Shown here: one piece after another, positions 48,140-60,485 of the stretch
Layout of the letters: every line of letters begins with the position of its first letter
How positions within the stretch are numbered: position 1 is the stretch's first letter
Source of the DNA: Sindora glabra
Taxonomy: Eukaryota > Streptophyta > Magnoliopsida > Fabales > Fabaceae
Assembly (NCBI GenBank): GCA_020226215.1
Contig: CM035233.1
Coordinates: forward strand, 17,193,701 to 17,257,700
Length of the DNA: 64,000 nt
Direction of reading: 5' to 3'
Position numbers and translations under genes: made by a program
Notes under the pieces: generated by a model
The model's input: the letters and a program-made list of their open reading frames with translations, nothing else
What the model was told of the DNA's origin: nothing
Database searches by the model: none

Positions 48140-50560
48140 TATTGACATTTATTAACCATCCCATCCTTTCTTATTCGCCTTTAATCAATTCTAAAGTAGA
48201 TGGAGTCTAGTTTAGTTTATAAATGATTAACTAATTTGAAATTATGTTGCTATGGGTGTTTAATTTCTTTTATCCAAAACTTGGTATTCCTATTATGAGA
48301 ATTGCTTTAGAACTATGCACATAACTACATTAATATTGTAAATCCAGTGCCTAGACATTAATATAGAAGTTGAAAAGGGGGAAAATGTTTAAATGGTTTT
48401 AATTAAATCAAAATATAATCAATGACTCCTAGTCGTATCAATATAAGTTGTGAACCTCTTAAAAGTTATATTCTAGATTAAGTTGCACAGAGTCCTATAT
48501 GATAATTTTTAGGATATTTGTAAATGATAAATATGTAACTATGATATTGAGTCAGATATGCATAAAAATTTTAAAAATTTAAAAATTATAAAAGAAAAAT
48601 CTAAAGACTTAAGGAAGTCCATAAATATAAACAGACTAGCATTGATTTTTTATGATTGGAGTTCTTATGTGAAGAGATAACTCCTTAAGTATAACAACAC
48701 TTGTGGTGAAATATTCACCAATAATATCATACTTCCTCAAAATATTTCTACAATTTGTAACAAATCCTAGTTACAAGCTATTAATTCTAAGTAATTATAA
48801 TAAACATATAATTTTTCCCATGGGCACAGGGTTAAGAAATAATTCTTAGTAATGATGCTCAGTAATTGTGTGAGCTCTGTAAATGGTCTTCTTATGAGGG
48901 AGGAGGTCTTGTGAATTATGCAAGAGGTTTTGTTTTGAGAATTTCTCATGTCAATAAGGCTATAATTTTATGGCAAGCCAATAAAGAGTAAAGGACATAA
49001 AATCCAATAATAAATTAGAAGTGTTGTTGAAACTCTTGGTGACACTAAAAATCTATTATGGCGTATAAATCTTTGCTTTTATTTGAAATTGGAGATGATT
49101 TAGAGCCTAAATGATCTAAAGGATATTGATTGTAGCCTGATGCTAGATATTGTAGGCTAAAAGTAAAAGGATTTTCAAGTTACATTTACGTAATCGAAGA
49201 CGTAGCTATCAATGATTAGTGTTAAGAATCTAATTAACAATAGAATCAAATATTGGTAGTCTAAAGGATAAAAGTCCACAATAAATTAACTTAATTGAAT
49301 TAATTCTAGTATTCATTACTATAGAGGTTGCTATTGATCAAACAAATCTAGTAAAAGTTAAAATGAAGAGAAAAATAAAAATGGTGATTGGATGCATTTA
49401 CTTCCACATTGCCAAAAAGTTAGACTAATTTTTTGGCTATAGGCTCCAATGCTTGCTTTGAGTAAATGTAAAGACTATGTTTGTTAATGATAGAGTTCCT
49501 TATTGGGTTATTTCCTAAAGAGTTTTAATAAGGGTAAATAGAAGTAAAAGGTACTTATTGTGGACTTATTGTAGTCACTCACTCACTTGTGAGTCTTTGG
49601 CTAAGTATTAACTCGAGAGACATAAGGAAAACACATGAGGTTGGGTTCCTTGATAGGCTGTAAGTTATAGAAAACTAATTATTGAATGGGTCAAGCCACA
49701 TAGAGTCTTCAAAAGGGTCATGGCTATTTAGGGAAAACTATGGGGCAAGAGTCATAATTTCTAAGGCATAAAGTACAATATTTTCTTTAAGGAAATATTT
49801 GCCCCTACTTGAATTAAGTTAGCTTTAGGAAAATAATATATGATTTAGCCTCTTAGGATATACCAAAAATTGAAAAATTAAGAGAAAAAAATTAGAAATA
49901 AATAGATGAAAAAAGTTTTGATAATATCTCAAAATATCTTGTTCTTTCATCTCGTTAGAAGCTTAAAACTTTCAATTGTTTATAGAAGTTAAAAAGTTTC
50001 ATCTAATAGACATAACCCTTCGATTTGGAAAGACACAAAGTTTACATCCAAGAGATAAATTATTGATTTGAAAAAAACTAAAATTTTGATTCATAAAAGT
50101 TGTAATTTCAATTCAAAAGATATAGATTCACATTCTCAAAAGATATATCCTTTTATTCTAAAAGTCATAAATTTTCATTTCAAAAGACATAAATTTATCA
50201 ATAGCCTTATCTCAAATTTTTTGCTTTAAATAAACATAACTATTAATTCAAGATAATCCTAAGTTCGTAATAATCCCATCCACCCATTACCATATTCTAT
50301 GCTACAACATGTCTAAGCTAGCTATTAATGGTAGGGTCATTACATTCTTTTCAATAAAGGTGCCTTCATGGATTGAATTTAAGACTTGTTATTGAGCTTG
50401 AAACACATTAGGACTCGACTTGCTTTTATTAAAACAATTAATTATCAGTTCAACATTATTAAAAATGTAATTAAATTAAATGTTAAAATTTAAAATTTTT
50501 ACTTATTAAAAAATAAAGTACATTAGAACAAGATACCACAATTTGCTTCTTAATAAGTTA
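48140..50560. other. AT-rich sequence with a short-period repeat at 49,990-50,200
   Basis: No gene supported. Between about 49,990 and 50,200 short blocks of 25-40 bases recur with the core TTTCAAAAGAYATAAA, a pattern often seen inside plant LTRs. No LTR partner was found. Confidence 0.35.
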
Positions 50561-51700
50561 AAATTTAAACAAGTAATGTTTTTTGCACTGTCATATATTC
50601 ACTTCCCTTTTAAGCATTTTCATAAATTAGAAAAAATACATTTTTAACTTGCAAAAGAAAGTAGAAGTTTAGTTTTGGTAATTTAGGAAAGAGAGTAAGA
50701 GATAGTAAATACAAAATATAAGTAACAATGCTCAATCTAGGCATCAAGCATAACATAAAAATCGGAAGGCCATTGAGTTTTTAGCATTACTACCTTATTA
50801 TGGTGGATCAAGTCAATTGTTCTTAAATAATGATAATGACATTATTTAATTAATTTTAATTAGTTGTTTGGTTGGTTAAATCTATCAAAATGATACAAAT
50901 TAGATAACACTTGCTTCTTTTCAAAGTTAAATCAAATTACATTTACATTTTTTATTTTTTAAAATATATATTTATTTTTCTCCTTTTTTTTTCAAAAGTA
51001 AAAAGAAACGAGTATATGTTTAAAATAGATAGAAAAAAAGTAAGTGTATATGAAAAGAAAGATTCATTTATATTTCTAAAAAAAGAATATGAATATAATT
51101 ATGAAAATTAAATATGATTTAATAAGACTATAGAATATCTATTATCTATCATTTCTAACATTTTTTGTATTGTATAGAGTAAGAGCAATATCAAAGCCTA
51201 TCTTGTAAGATAGGAAGCATGAAAAGTTATTTTATTCATAATCTATGTGATGGCAAAGGATCAAGCACAAAAGACAAAATATGTAAAGCTAATAGAAAGG
51301 AAAAAATGGTAAAAGCCTTATCAAACTCCTATTACTTTTGCAATTTGTATCTTGCTTTGTACTTCTCTCATTAAAAAACCTAAAGCTAGTTTCCTACATA
51401 CACCATGTCCCTACAGATCTTCATAAGCCTCATGCAGAGGACCAATACCATCTTTATATGATATAATACATAGCTTAATGCATAAAAAAATTAAGATCAA
51501 TAGTAACAATAAAATATTAGGACTAACCATGTTACACTCACATTTTTATTCATAGTTTCTTAACACACTCTTATACATATAAGTGAGATAAAAAAATTAG
51601 ATCCTACCTATATATAAAAAAGGTGTGAATAAAAAATAGAAAGAATAAGGATATGGAAAAAAAGATATTCTACTAAGACCTATTTCATTCTTTTCTAGTT
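50560..51700 (+). repeat. Dispersed repeat family B, copy 1
   Basis: About 1.1 kb aligning in the same orientation with 60,485-61,580. Shared marks in order: GTTAAAATTTAAACAAGTAATG, CATAAATTAGAAAAAA, AGGCATCAAGCATAA, GAAGGCCATT, AATATCAAAGCCTATCTTG, CAAAAGACAAAATATG, AAAAGCCTTATCA, AAGAACCYATAGCTAGTTTCCTA, CAGATCTTCAT and ACCTATTTCA...TTTTAGTTGACCAT. On minus both copies share an open-looking stretch (IGPLHEAYEDL, RKLALGFL in this copy), so it may contain an exon fragment. Confidence 0.8.
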
Positions 51701-52130
51701 GACCATAAAGTAATGAAAAAAGCTTGCTAAATTTTCAAAATAAGAGCATATAATGTATATTCCTTAATAGATCCCTAAATCCTTTAAAAAAGGAAGAGAG
51801 TTTTTTTAAATAGTTTGAAATTCTAAAATAATTCCATGCTTCTTGATTCCACATATCATGCTAAAAATAACAAACAATTGAATTGACCCATTTGGCTATA
51901 AACACTAAACATAATTGTTCTTACTTCTAAGCTTATAGCTCTTGAACTTGAATCCTAGTGTGAGTTTTGTGTGGAAATGTGATAATTTCTAATGGGATAT
52001 TCTTCCTTCTTAATTTTCTTTAACTTTTATTTATTAACATGTATTTTTTTTACTTTACATTTTCTCTTTTAGATTCCAATTTGTACTTAAATAATTTTAT
52101 CATAAGTATCTTAATAGTAATTTGTAGACT
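51700..52130. other. AT-rich spacer
   Basis: Nothing recognised. The end (52,130-52,170) has ATAGCCACCAATA then TTACTAATGGCCA, a small inverted pattern. Confidence 0.4.
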
Positions 52131-52179
52131 ACCATAGCCACCAATAAATATTCTTACTAATGGCCAAAAATTGAATGTC

Positions 52180-53030
52180 ACCATTTCACAGCAAAAGGAC
52201 AAAGTAATATTAACCATAGGATCATTGGCACTAGAAAGTCTAAGCTCTTTATCGACCTTACTTTTTCTAGCTAGTTAAAATCATTAACTTAAACAAAATG
52301 CAAGTTGATAAAGGTCTTTATATAGTCATAAATAAAATCACTAAGGAAGAGCAACTAAGTGTGACTCACTATTTGTTAGGAACACAAAATCCAAACTTTG
52401 AGTTCATAGTAAATCATTTTTATGAAACAACATTTTTGCGCTCGAATCAATCATAAATAGTGAGCATCTTTTGATTATTGTTAGAGGCTCTAATTCTTAT
52501 ATAAAAGCCTTTATCAATTACCACAAATCTATCAAGGCATGAGTTTTACTACCTTTGACTAGATGTTTCAAAGCCTAATCTTCATTCATATGTTAAACAA
52601 TGGGTCGATCAAATGCTTGATAAAGGAATGATAAACAAATTAAAACCATTTTTTCAATCCAAACAGAGATTACTCGAAAGGGATTAGAAAATTGATTAGA
52701 GTTCTAAAATTTGATTAGTATTTTCGAAGTGAAGTATTTAGAGATGAAGAAACTAAATGGATGTTAATGCAAAAATTAGGGAAGATTTATAGGTTAAGAA
52801 ATGTTAAATGGTGGAAGATTCATTAGGTTGATGTGACACCACTATTTAGGAAGTGAGGCCAAAAAGTTAATGAGGCTTGGAAGGAGTAAGTGATGGAACT
52901 AAACACTTTAATCATCACTGAATTTCTTCAAGACAATGCCACTATTGAAATTCTAGCTAGTGCCAAGTCAGGGTTTAGATTGCTTGGGCTTAAAATGGCT
53001 CCTACTACAACTATGGCCACATGTGAATGA
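52180..53030 (+). pseudogene. Adenylate isopentenyltransferase (IPT) pseudogene
   Basis: Plant IPT enzymes make the first step of cytokinin synthesis by moving a dimethylallyl group to ATP or ADP. Landmarks in order: SQQKDKVILTIG and GTRKSKLFIDL (worn P-loop, usual GATGTGKSRLSIDLA), KMQVDKGLYIVINKITKEEQ (52,295 on; usual DKMQVYKGLDIVTNKVT), THYLLG, GSNSYIKAFI (52,486; usual GGSNSYIEALV), WVDQMLDKGMI, an RGIRRAIGVPE-like block worn to KGIRKLIRVLK, EVFRDEETKW (52,731), LGKIYRLRNVKWWKIH, and EFLQDNATIEIL to a TGA at 53,028. Three frames are used, so there are at least two indels, and stops replace Trp/Gln. There is no intron, as in most plant IPT genes. The Walker Gly-Lys is Arg-Lys. It could be a dead native gene or a copied fragment; no TE ends are seen close by. 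Confidence 0.85.
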
Positions 53031-53039
53031 TTTTTAAAG

Positions 53040-53845
53040 TTGAAAGATATCGTCTCATATGATCTATGTCTACAATTCTTATCTCTCAACAAATAAAATA
53101 TATGATGCTTTTGCTTTCATTTCCTCCCATGAAAATTACAGAGGCAAACTATAAAGGATAAATATATACATATTTTTATAGTTTTTATGGTAGGAAATTT
53201 GAGTGTAAAATTTAAATTAAAAAAGAGAATGAATTTTATATTAAAAGTAAAATAATTTGAGTGTAATTAAATTATATAAAATAATTATAATAAATCTTTT
53301 TGTAAATTAAAGTATGTATCTTATTCATCATAATGTAAAATTTAAATAAATTGAGGTTATGATTAAGAAATTGAGAAGGTTATTGTTAAATTCTAATTAA
53401 TATTTTCATCCTTAAATCTGTGGTTAGTGAAAGGTACAATCTATCGCCAAATTCTTATTTGTAATAATTTATGTTCAAGTTTCAAATCTTATTTTGGAAT
53501 TAAAATCAAATAGATTTTCCTACATTATTTATGGCTATTTATTTCTAATGCACCTTATTCTCTAAAACTAATGTAAAATGATCTTATAGCACATAGGAAG
53601 AGTTAAAAAAAGGTATAGAAAGTAAAAGCCAATGCTAATCAAAATTGCTTGAATATTAAAGAAATTTTAGTCTAATCATGAGGAAACACATTATTTTGCA
53701 TTGGAAAAATAGCTTTATTTATGTGTGAGTTTATTATACCTTTTAACAAGGGGTATGGGATCACATCTAAAATAGGTGTAACAATATATTTTTGGTAAAG
53801 GTTTCTTCTTTTTTTCTTTTTGTTTTTTGGTACAAAGGAGAGGCA
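53040..53845. other. AT-rich spacer
   Basis: No gene or repeat recognised. Confidence 0.45.
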
Positions 53846-53849
53846 AAAA

Positions 53850-54510
53850 CCTAGCTAAGAAATAATAAACTTAGAGAAAGAGAAGCCTATCATATCACTT
53901 GAAACTAAACTAGAACATGTATTAAGAGGATTTTGAAAATGAATCTTCAAAATTTCCAAGGAGCAAATAGAAAATGTCAAACTAGCTAGGTAGGCCACAA
54001 TTTGATTTGTTTCCTTATAATAATTAGTATTTTGTATAGACCATGCTTGATACATTAACTAATGAATTGAAAAAATTAATGGCTTTTAAGGATAAGAATC
54101 ACTAACACCTTTAAGGACCATTTGCACTGCCAATTAAGAGTCCATCTTAAAATGAATGTTCATCCAACCTTTCAAAATAGCCAAATAAAGCACTATAATA
54201 AGGCTCACAGCTTTACCATTAGAACACTCATTTGGTCAAGAATTTACTAAATCCTACCAACTAATTCTTGATGCTATCATATAATACACCCTTACACTAA
54301 CAAAATTGGAGTGCTTAATAGTCTATATTACACTTGAGTTAATCACCATTGAAACATCTTGAGCCAATTAATCCTTTAGATTTAGCAGCATCAGGATTAC
54401 ACTAATAAAGAGACCTTTGAGTGAGAGCAAACTCTTTGTCCTAGATTAAGCAATGAATAAGGCATAGACTATGCTTTTATGTTTCCCTTTGAAAACAAGT
54501 TTATTAGGAA
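53850..54510 (-). pseudogene. LINE-type RNase H domain relic
   Basis: On minus, in order: CNPDAAKSKGLIG (about 54,390; usual NTDGAxKGNPGxAG), GFSKFLTK (about 54,245), EPYYSALFGYFER-like (usual AELWALxxGLxLA), IHFKMDS-stop-LAVQMVLKGVSDSYP (about 54,110-54,170; usual ESDSxxAV), then NTNYYKETNQIVAYLASL (about 53,985-54,035; usual HxYREANxxADxLAxxG) and HFQNPLNTCSSLVSSDMIGFSF. This is the RNase H of plant non-LTR retrotransposons or of the related reverse-transcriptase-like genes. No reverse transcriptase lies next to it. Stops and one shift are present. Confidence 0.78.
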
Positions 54511-54559
54511 TCATCTATATTAGCTAATAAGGAAAGCTAAAGAAGCTCTGCTAGTATTT

Positions 54560-56115
54560 ATCACCATTGAAACCAAAGAAAGTGTTTTACATTGCAATAA
54601 TGCTAAAAACATATAAATTCATTGTTCATTTTTACTATTGGAATTTTTTTATTTTTAACTAAATTTTATTGGAAGACGCTTTATTAATACTAAATATTTA
54701 ATAATTTTATAATCTTTACACAAAGATCAACGTGAATGTATCACTTTTGGTTGATATAAGCTAAGCTTAGAAAGTAACATTGAAATTATAATGAGACACC
54801 TTCAATTGCATATTGTGAAAATTTTATACGAGATTCCATTTTGAATTAAGACAAAAAGCTAAGTTTGAAGAGATACCATGCTACCAAAACATCTTTATTT
54901 CCTATTAGATAGTCTTTTAGGGGAAAGAAAAAAGTAAGCAAAGTATTCGTATAGGGGTAGTAAATCTAGCAGCTTAGGAGAAAGAGTTTGGCATTTTTTA
55001 AAAATAATTTTTTATTTTTATTTTTTACAATAATAAAATTTTTTACTTAATAACTTTTTTGTTAAATTATAAGTCTAAATATGTAATTTAAAAATAAAAA
55101 TAGAAATAATTTTGATATTTTCATAATTTTTTCAATTTTTAATGATAATTTTGTAATTAATTAAAAACATTTTCATATTTGCTATATTAATCATCCTTTA
55201 TTCTTTATTCTTTAAATAATCTTTGAAAAAATTGTTAGCAATTTTAAAAATAAAAAAATAACAATGCTTTATGGATTGAAAATAAGACCCAATCTAGGAT
55301 AGTAAGACAAATTTATAAGGCTTAATCTAATTGATATAAAAAATTTATAATTTAATTTTGAATCTCTTTAGTACTTATAATATTTTTCTATAAAAAAATA
55401 GCCGAACAAACCTTTATCTTTAGATCTTTATGGTTAAGTAGTATAATGTGCTTGGCATATCTCTTATGAAAATTATAGGACCACCTTCAATTTGAGAATA
55501 TTATTATTATTATTATTATTATTATTATCATCATCATCATCATCATCATCAAAAAATAATTTAATTGAAACCCATATTTGAATATTTCATCTGTAAAATA
55601 AAGATAAAAATATGACTATCTAATCAAATTAAATTATATAAGATATTCTAGAGATTTTTGTGATAAAAATATGCTTTGATTAAATTAAAATGGCTTAAAA
55701 AGTTACATTTATATCAAAATTTGACATTTCCTTCATTCATATTTTGCCTATTTGAACTTATTCAAAGCATTTTTTTAATCATAAAACATGTAGAATTTTT
55801 ATATTGTTAAATTTAAACTCTACAGTCATCTTTTCTCATCATTTTTAATAAAAAACTTAAATTTCAATTGAAATGTAATATTACGTTATGTTTTAAGAAA
55901 AAATTATATAAGTTTCTAATTAAATAAGGGTCTATGTAATTTCATCAAAACTCAAGGATGTCAAATATATCTCTAAATTTGTCAATAAGTCGAGTAAGAA
56001 ATATTGCAAGGATTTCAACATTTGTTGTCTACTTCCATCTTTAAAACTTAATAAATCGAGCTTATATCTTAGCCATTAATATTTCATTATTAAATAACTC
56101 TCTCATAGATACCTA
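54560..56115. other. AT-rich spacer
   Basis: No gene seen; only the trinucleotide microsatellite at 55,498-55,551. Confidence 0.45.
55498..55551. repeat. (ATT)n(ATC)n microsatellite
   Basis: About ten ATT units pass into about eight ATC units without interruption. Confidence 0.95.
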
Positions 56116-56119
56116 GTAG

Positions 56120-57365
56120 ATTTTACTATTGATTTGACTATTGAACCAAAAATTACTCTCAAGTGGGTAGTAATTGACTTCCTAAGGTTAATTAATTGAG
56201 ACAAGCATGAACTGGTCTCTTACTACTAATTCAATTCAGAATAAGTATCATGAATCTACTTAGCAATAGCATTAAGTAATTAGAATAAGATTTAGAACAA
56301 ATTAACAATTTTACAAGAAAACATAGATAATTCATCCTTTATTTTTTTAAGGCAATCAATGATTCACATAATCATCAAATCACTAAAGCTTAATTATTAT
56401 TAATTACAATCAATCACAACTAATTAATTCATCAAAATTAATTACAATTAATCATTTAGTTATAGACTATAATAGATAATTAACTATTTGGTCATAATTA
56501 GCAAATTATCTAAAAAATCATTTTTACAACAAAGAGCAAAAAAATAAGAGATAATTAAAGCAAAAGTAAACTTAAAAGTAAGGTATGAAAATTAAACCAA
56601 GTTGGAGTGTTAATTGCTTGAATTGTCTAAAGAAATCAATTACTCATGATGGCTTAACAAAAAACTTAGAGAAGATGAGAAAACTATCCAATGTCTTAAG
56701 TGTTGCCTTTGAAGGTACAAAACCTTATTAAATATGATCTCTCCTTGAGAAAAACCCAATTAGGTTAAGTTGATTCTTAGGATTACAATCAAATGGGCCT
56801 CACTTAATTTGGAAGTGCAAAACCTAAATTGAAAACTAGAACACTACAATATTTTATTGTAATAAAATCTGTTAGGTCCACTTTTAGCCATTATTTGACC
56901 ATTAAAATGAAATAGCTTCATTGATCTCAAAACATGAAAGTTGTTAGGTTTGACTTACTATATATGACTTTTGGTATTGGTTTGACACTATTTTGAATCT
57001 TGAAACTCCAATTATGACCCAAAAGTCAACATTGGTTTAAGTTAGATAGTAATATTGTTTTAGCTTCATGACTAAATTCAAACCTCCAAATGACCAAAAT
57101 GAGCTTTTCTTTTAACATAGAGTATGTAGAAGTTCCTTTTAACTTTCCAAGCATATAAAAATCATCCTAATTAGATTTATAAATTCCAATTATGGCTAAA
57201 AACTTAAAATAGTATCAAAATCCAACATTAACTAAATAATTTTATAACAATCCAAAATCATGATCCAATCATAAAATAAGTCCAATTTCACCTAATTAAG
57301 CACATATAACACTTTAAAAGCTAGAATATAGGAAAAAATAATATAAAAATATTTTACATGTCAAT
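56120..57365 (+). repeat. Dispersed repeat family A, copy 2
   Basis: Colinear with 35,440-36,745 in the same orientation; the end ACTTTAAAAGCTAGAATATAGG matches CCTTAAGTGCTAGAATAAAGG of copy 1. The two copies are about 20.6 kb apart and differ by many substitutions and small indels, so they did not arise by a recent segmental duplication. Confidence 0.8.
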
Positions 57366-57463
57366 GAGCCAAATCGAGATCATGGTGAGGATTTAGATAT
57401 ATATATTTGCAAATTAATTGATTTTGTTGTAATGATAATTTAGTTTAGGTTGTTGTATGTAAG

Positions 57464-58572
57464 TAGGAATGGCAATGGGTAAGGTTTGGGTAGGCCCAAC
57501 TCGAACCTAATAGGAAACAAACTCGCCAAAGATCGAAAACATTAAATTCATGTTGGACATAAGGCTTAAAAAGACTTAATAGAACCAACCCAAGTAAAAC
57601 CCAACTTGAACCTAAAAAAATTACTGTTACACTTTTAAATTATTTTTAAAATATGTAAATTTGATAAAATTGAGCACCTAATCTCTCATACTTTAATTTT
57701 TTTATTTAATTACTAATTTGAATATTTTACATTAAATTTTTCATAAAATAAAAGATTTTTATAAAAAAATTTAGAGAAAAGGAATAATATTTGTATTTAC
57801 ATATCTGTATATCTTTACATTTCTAATTGTAATTTTTAACTGTATAAATTATAATAATTATGATACTTAATAATTATATAAATTAATGAAAGGTTTTTTC
57901 TCTTATTGATAATAATTATGCCTAACAATTATAAATGATTATATTCATTTTCTCATTCACATCTATTTTTATTTTAACTCATTTATATTATTTCATATTA
58001 ACTTTTGGGTAAATATGAGTAATGTCATTATTGACTTTATCAAATAAAAATTATATTAGATCAAGTCATGGATAGTTATTTGTTAATTTATATTTTTATA
58101 AGAAACTCAAATATTATATAAATTAATATTATAAAATAATAAATATTATTTTGAAACATCTTTATGATTTAATATAAATTAAGGTATTTTAATATTACTT
58201 TATAATAAATAAAATATTTTAATATTATCTTAAATAAACTATCACAATATCCTTTATTTATATATGAGATAATATTAATTTTTATATAATAATAGATTAA
58301 TTATAAAATATATTATTCAAATAGATCTAATATGATACTAAAAAAATATCTAAAATTTATTAAATATTTACAAGAGATAAATTCGTCCATTAGATTATTT
58401 TTACAATGGATCCAATACAATATCCAAAAAGGACTTAATACCCGTTAGATATTAATAAATAAACACAAACCTAAACTATTAAGGAATAAGTCTAATTTGC
58501 ATAAAATTCATTAGATAAATATCCATCGATTTATGTAAGACTCATTGGGTATGGATATTTTTGCCATCCTTA
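57464..58572 (+). mobile_element. Non-autonomous hAT-like element, 1.1 kb
   Basis: The left end TAGGAATGGCAA and the right end TTGCCATCCTTA are inverted repeats (the right one read inward is TAAGGATGGCAA). Eight bases directly outside are TATGTAAG on the left and AATGCAAG on the right, six of eight matching, the size typical of hAT insertions. GGCAATGGGTAAGG and TGGGTATGGATAT phrases inside the ends are also inverted. There is no coding capacity. A family with GGGATGGCAAYGGG ends is widespread in plants; this copy resembles it. Confidence 0.7.
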
Positions 58573-58579
58573 AATGCAA

Positions 58580-59000
58580 GTTATATGTTTTATAAATTTA
58601 TTGTAAGTTGTAATGATTTTGGTGTATATTTTGCTATAATGTTTGGGAATAAATAAATTTTAAGAATAAATTGTAAAAATTTATTTGTCTCATTTCTTAT
58701 ATGTTGGTACTTTCACAATAAATTATTTAATGACAAATAAATTTACACTAAATTTTTAAAATTGCTCTTGCTATTTGAAGTTTTACTTGGATTACAAATA
58801 ATGTTACTCGTATAAAAGAATCATAAAATAAAAAACTTTAGGGTTGTCATAAATAATTAACATTTTATTTATACAAAATTTGTAAAATGGTTTATTTGAT
58901 AGTGTAACTTGTAAAATGGTTGTATTTTTTTGTGAATATAACATCAATAGTATTCTTTCTACATAAAGGGATAGGTTAAGGTGAACACTATGCAAAATAG
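58580..59000. other. AT-rich spacer
   Basis: No gene seen; a minus frame at 58,804-58,995 has no recognisable domain. Confidence 0.45.
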
Positions 59001-59004
59001 AAGG

Positions 59005-59475
59005 TTTTTCTGCTAACTCAGGTAATGCATGTCTCTAGTGTCAAAGATAAGAACTTTACCTATGTAAGTATGTCATATTACGAGGTTAACAAAGACATAT
59101 AAGATTTTAAGTACAACTTATATTTTGATGTAAATGAGTGAAGAATAATAATGACATCCTAGTTGATAAGTTAGGATTTATGCTAGTAGATTTTAATAGG
59201 AAGGGTCATAAGAGGAAACCATTTATAATGGCATCCTAATTAAAATAAGTTTCTTATACAATGAACTTAGTTGATTAGTAAATGGTTTTTATAATTCTTT
59301 AAGGGAAAAAAAATAAATTGTTAGTAATGGAAATAAAGAAGACATAAGTAGTGATATTGAAGACACACCTCTTTTCTTATGGGATCATGAAGGCAATTTG
59401 AAGGAGTTTTATGTATAAGAAGATTATAGTGAGGGGATATGGGTTAACGATCTTTTCAAAGAAATTTTTTAACAC
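59005..59475 (+). pseudogene. CACTA (En/Spm) TNP2-type protein C-terminal domain relic
   Basis: One frame with few stops reads SVKDKNFTYVSMSYYEVNKDI (usual SxKDxNPxxGxxxYYGVLxDIIEL), then DKLGFMLVDFNRKGHKRKPFIMASQ-like (usual DKxGFTxVNFxRLGHxxDPFILASQVKQVFYVxDP), with NSG just upstream. This is the DUF4216-type domain at the C-terminus of plant CACTA TNP2 proteins. After a worn junction an acidic tail, EDISSDIEDTPLFLWDHEGNLKEFYV and EGIWVNDL, goes on to TAA near 59,470. The transposase core upstream is missing. No CACTA ends are seen, but 60,130-60,490 has suggestive subterminal motifs. Confidence 0.75.
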
Positions 59476-59479
59476 AGTT

Positions 59480-60485
59480 TAAAAGTACTAATATTCTCAC
59501 TTTTAAAGTTGTGCTTACATTTATAATTGCTTACTTGTTATTTTATATTTCCTTAATTGCTTTTATTTCATAGTGTATTATTTTAATATAGGTTTCACAT
59601 GAGAGATAACCATAATGAAAGGACAAGGATTAAAAATCCTCAGATAGAAAGAATATTTAAGACAATTTAAAGGTAATTGTGCTTTTTCCCTTAAACTCTT
59701 TACAATCAATAGAAGTATTAAATTGTAACGTGCTTTTACATTTTTCTCTTGTAGTGGGTTTGAACATGTTCTCTTTGCCTATATGCCAACATTCAGTAAT
59801 GTAATTTTCCTTCCTTAACCTTGTGAGGTATTATATAATTAATTAGATCCAATATCCTTATTGTATGGAATTATTAAAATTAGGATTGTTTAATATGATG
59901 GGAAATGTGGCTTCTATTTTATTTAGGTGTTTTATATTGCATTGATGAAATTGGAATTGTGTAATGTAATAGGAAATATTGGTTTCTATCTTAATTAAGG
60001 TGTTCTATATGTATTTAAAATTAGATTTTTTAATGTGGTAGAAAATGTTGTCCTTTATTTTGATTTGAGTGTTCTGAGAAGCTGTATAGGGAATAGAGGA
60101 ATGTAAAGAAGGGAACAAAGGGTTTTAAGGGCAAATCAAACCACATTAATTACCTAGTGAAATTTATATGACATATAAGACATTAAACATCAAGGTTTTA
60201 AAAAATAATTGACATCAAATATTGCATTTTAATAATGAGTTTTTGGAAATAATTTAATTTTTTTAATAATAATTGATATATTATCTCACCACCTTATATT
60301 TCTTATAAAGAAATAACATTCGATTTTTTTTATATAAGAATCAACACTATTTTTTTATGTGGTTATATAATTGACATTATAATTAATATATATTAATGCT
60401 TACTTAGACATCAATAGAAAATCGATGTGGTTTCTATTAAATACTTAATGTATATTTGCATTTCTATATTAGCAACAATTTTGCC
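59480..60485. other. AT-rich sequence, possible CACTA subterminal region
   Basis: No gene. At 59,840-60,070 short repeats with TAATGTGATGGGAAATGTGG / GTAATGTAATAGGAAATATT / TAATGTGGTAGAAAATGTTG recur about every 75-90 bases. Around 60,410-60,440 GACATCAATAG and AAAATCGATGTGG resemble subterminal motifs of CACTA elements, which fits the TNP2 relic upstream. Confidence 0.4.

Noticed and set aside
51941..51965. Possible tRNA T-arm (TTGAACTTGAATCC)
   Set aside because: No acceptor or anticodon arm can be folded around it.
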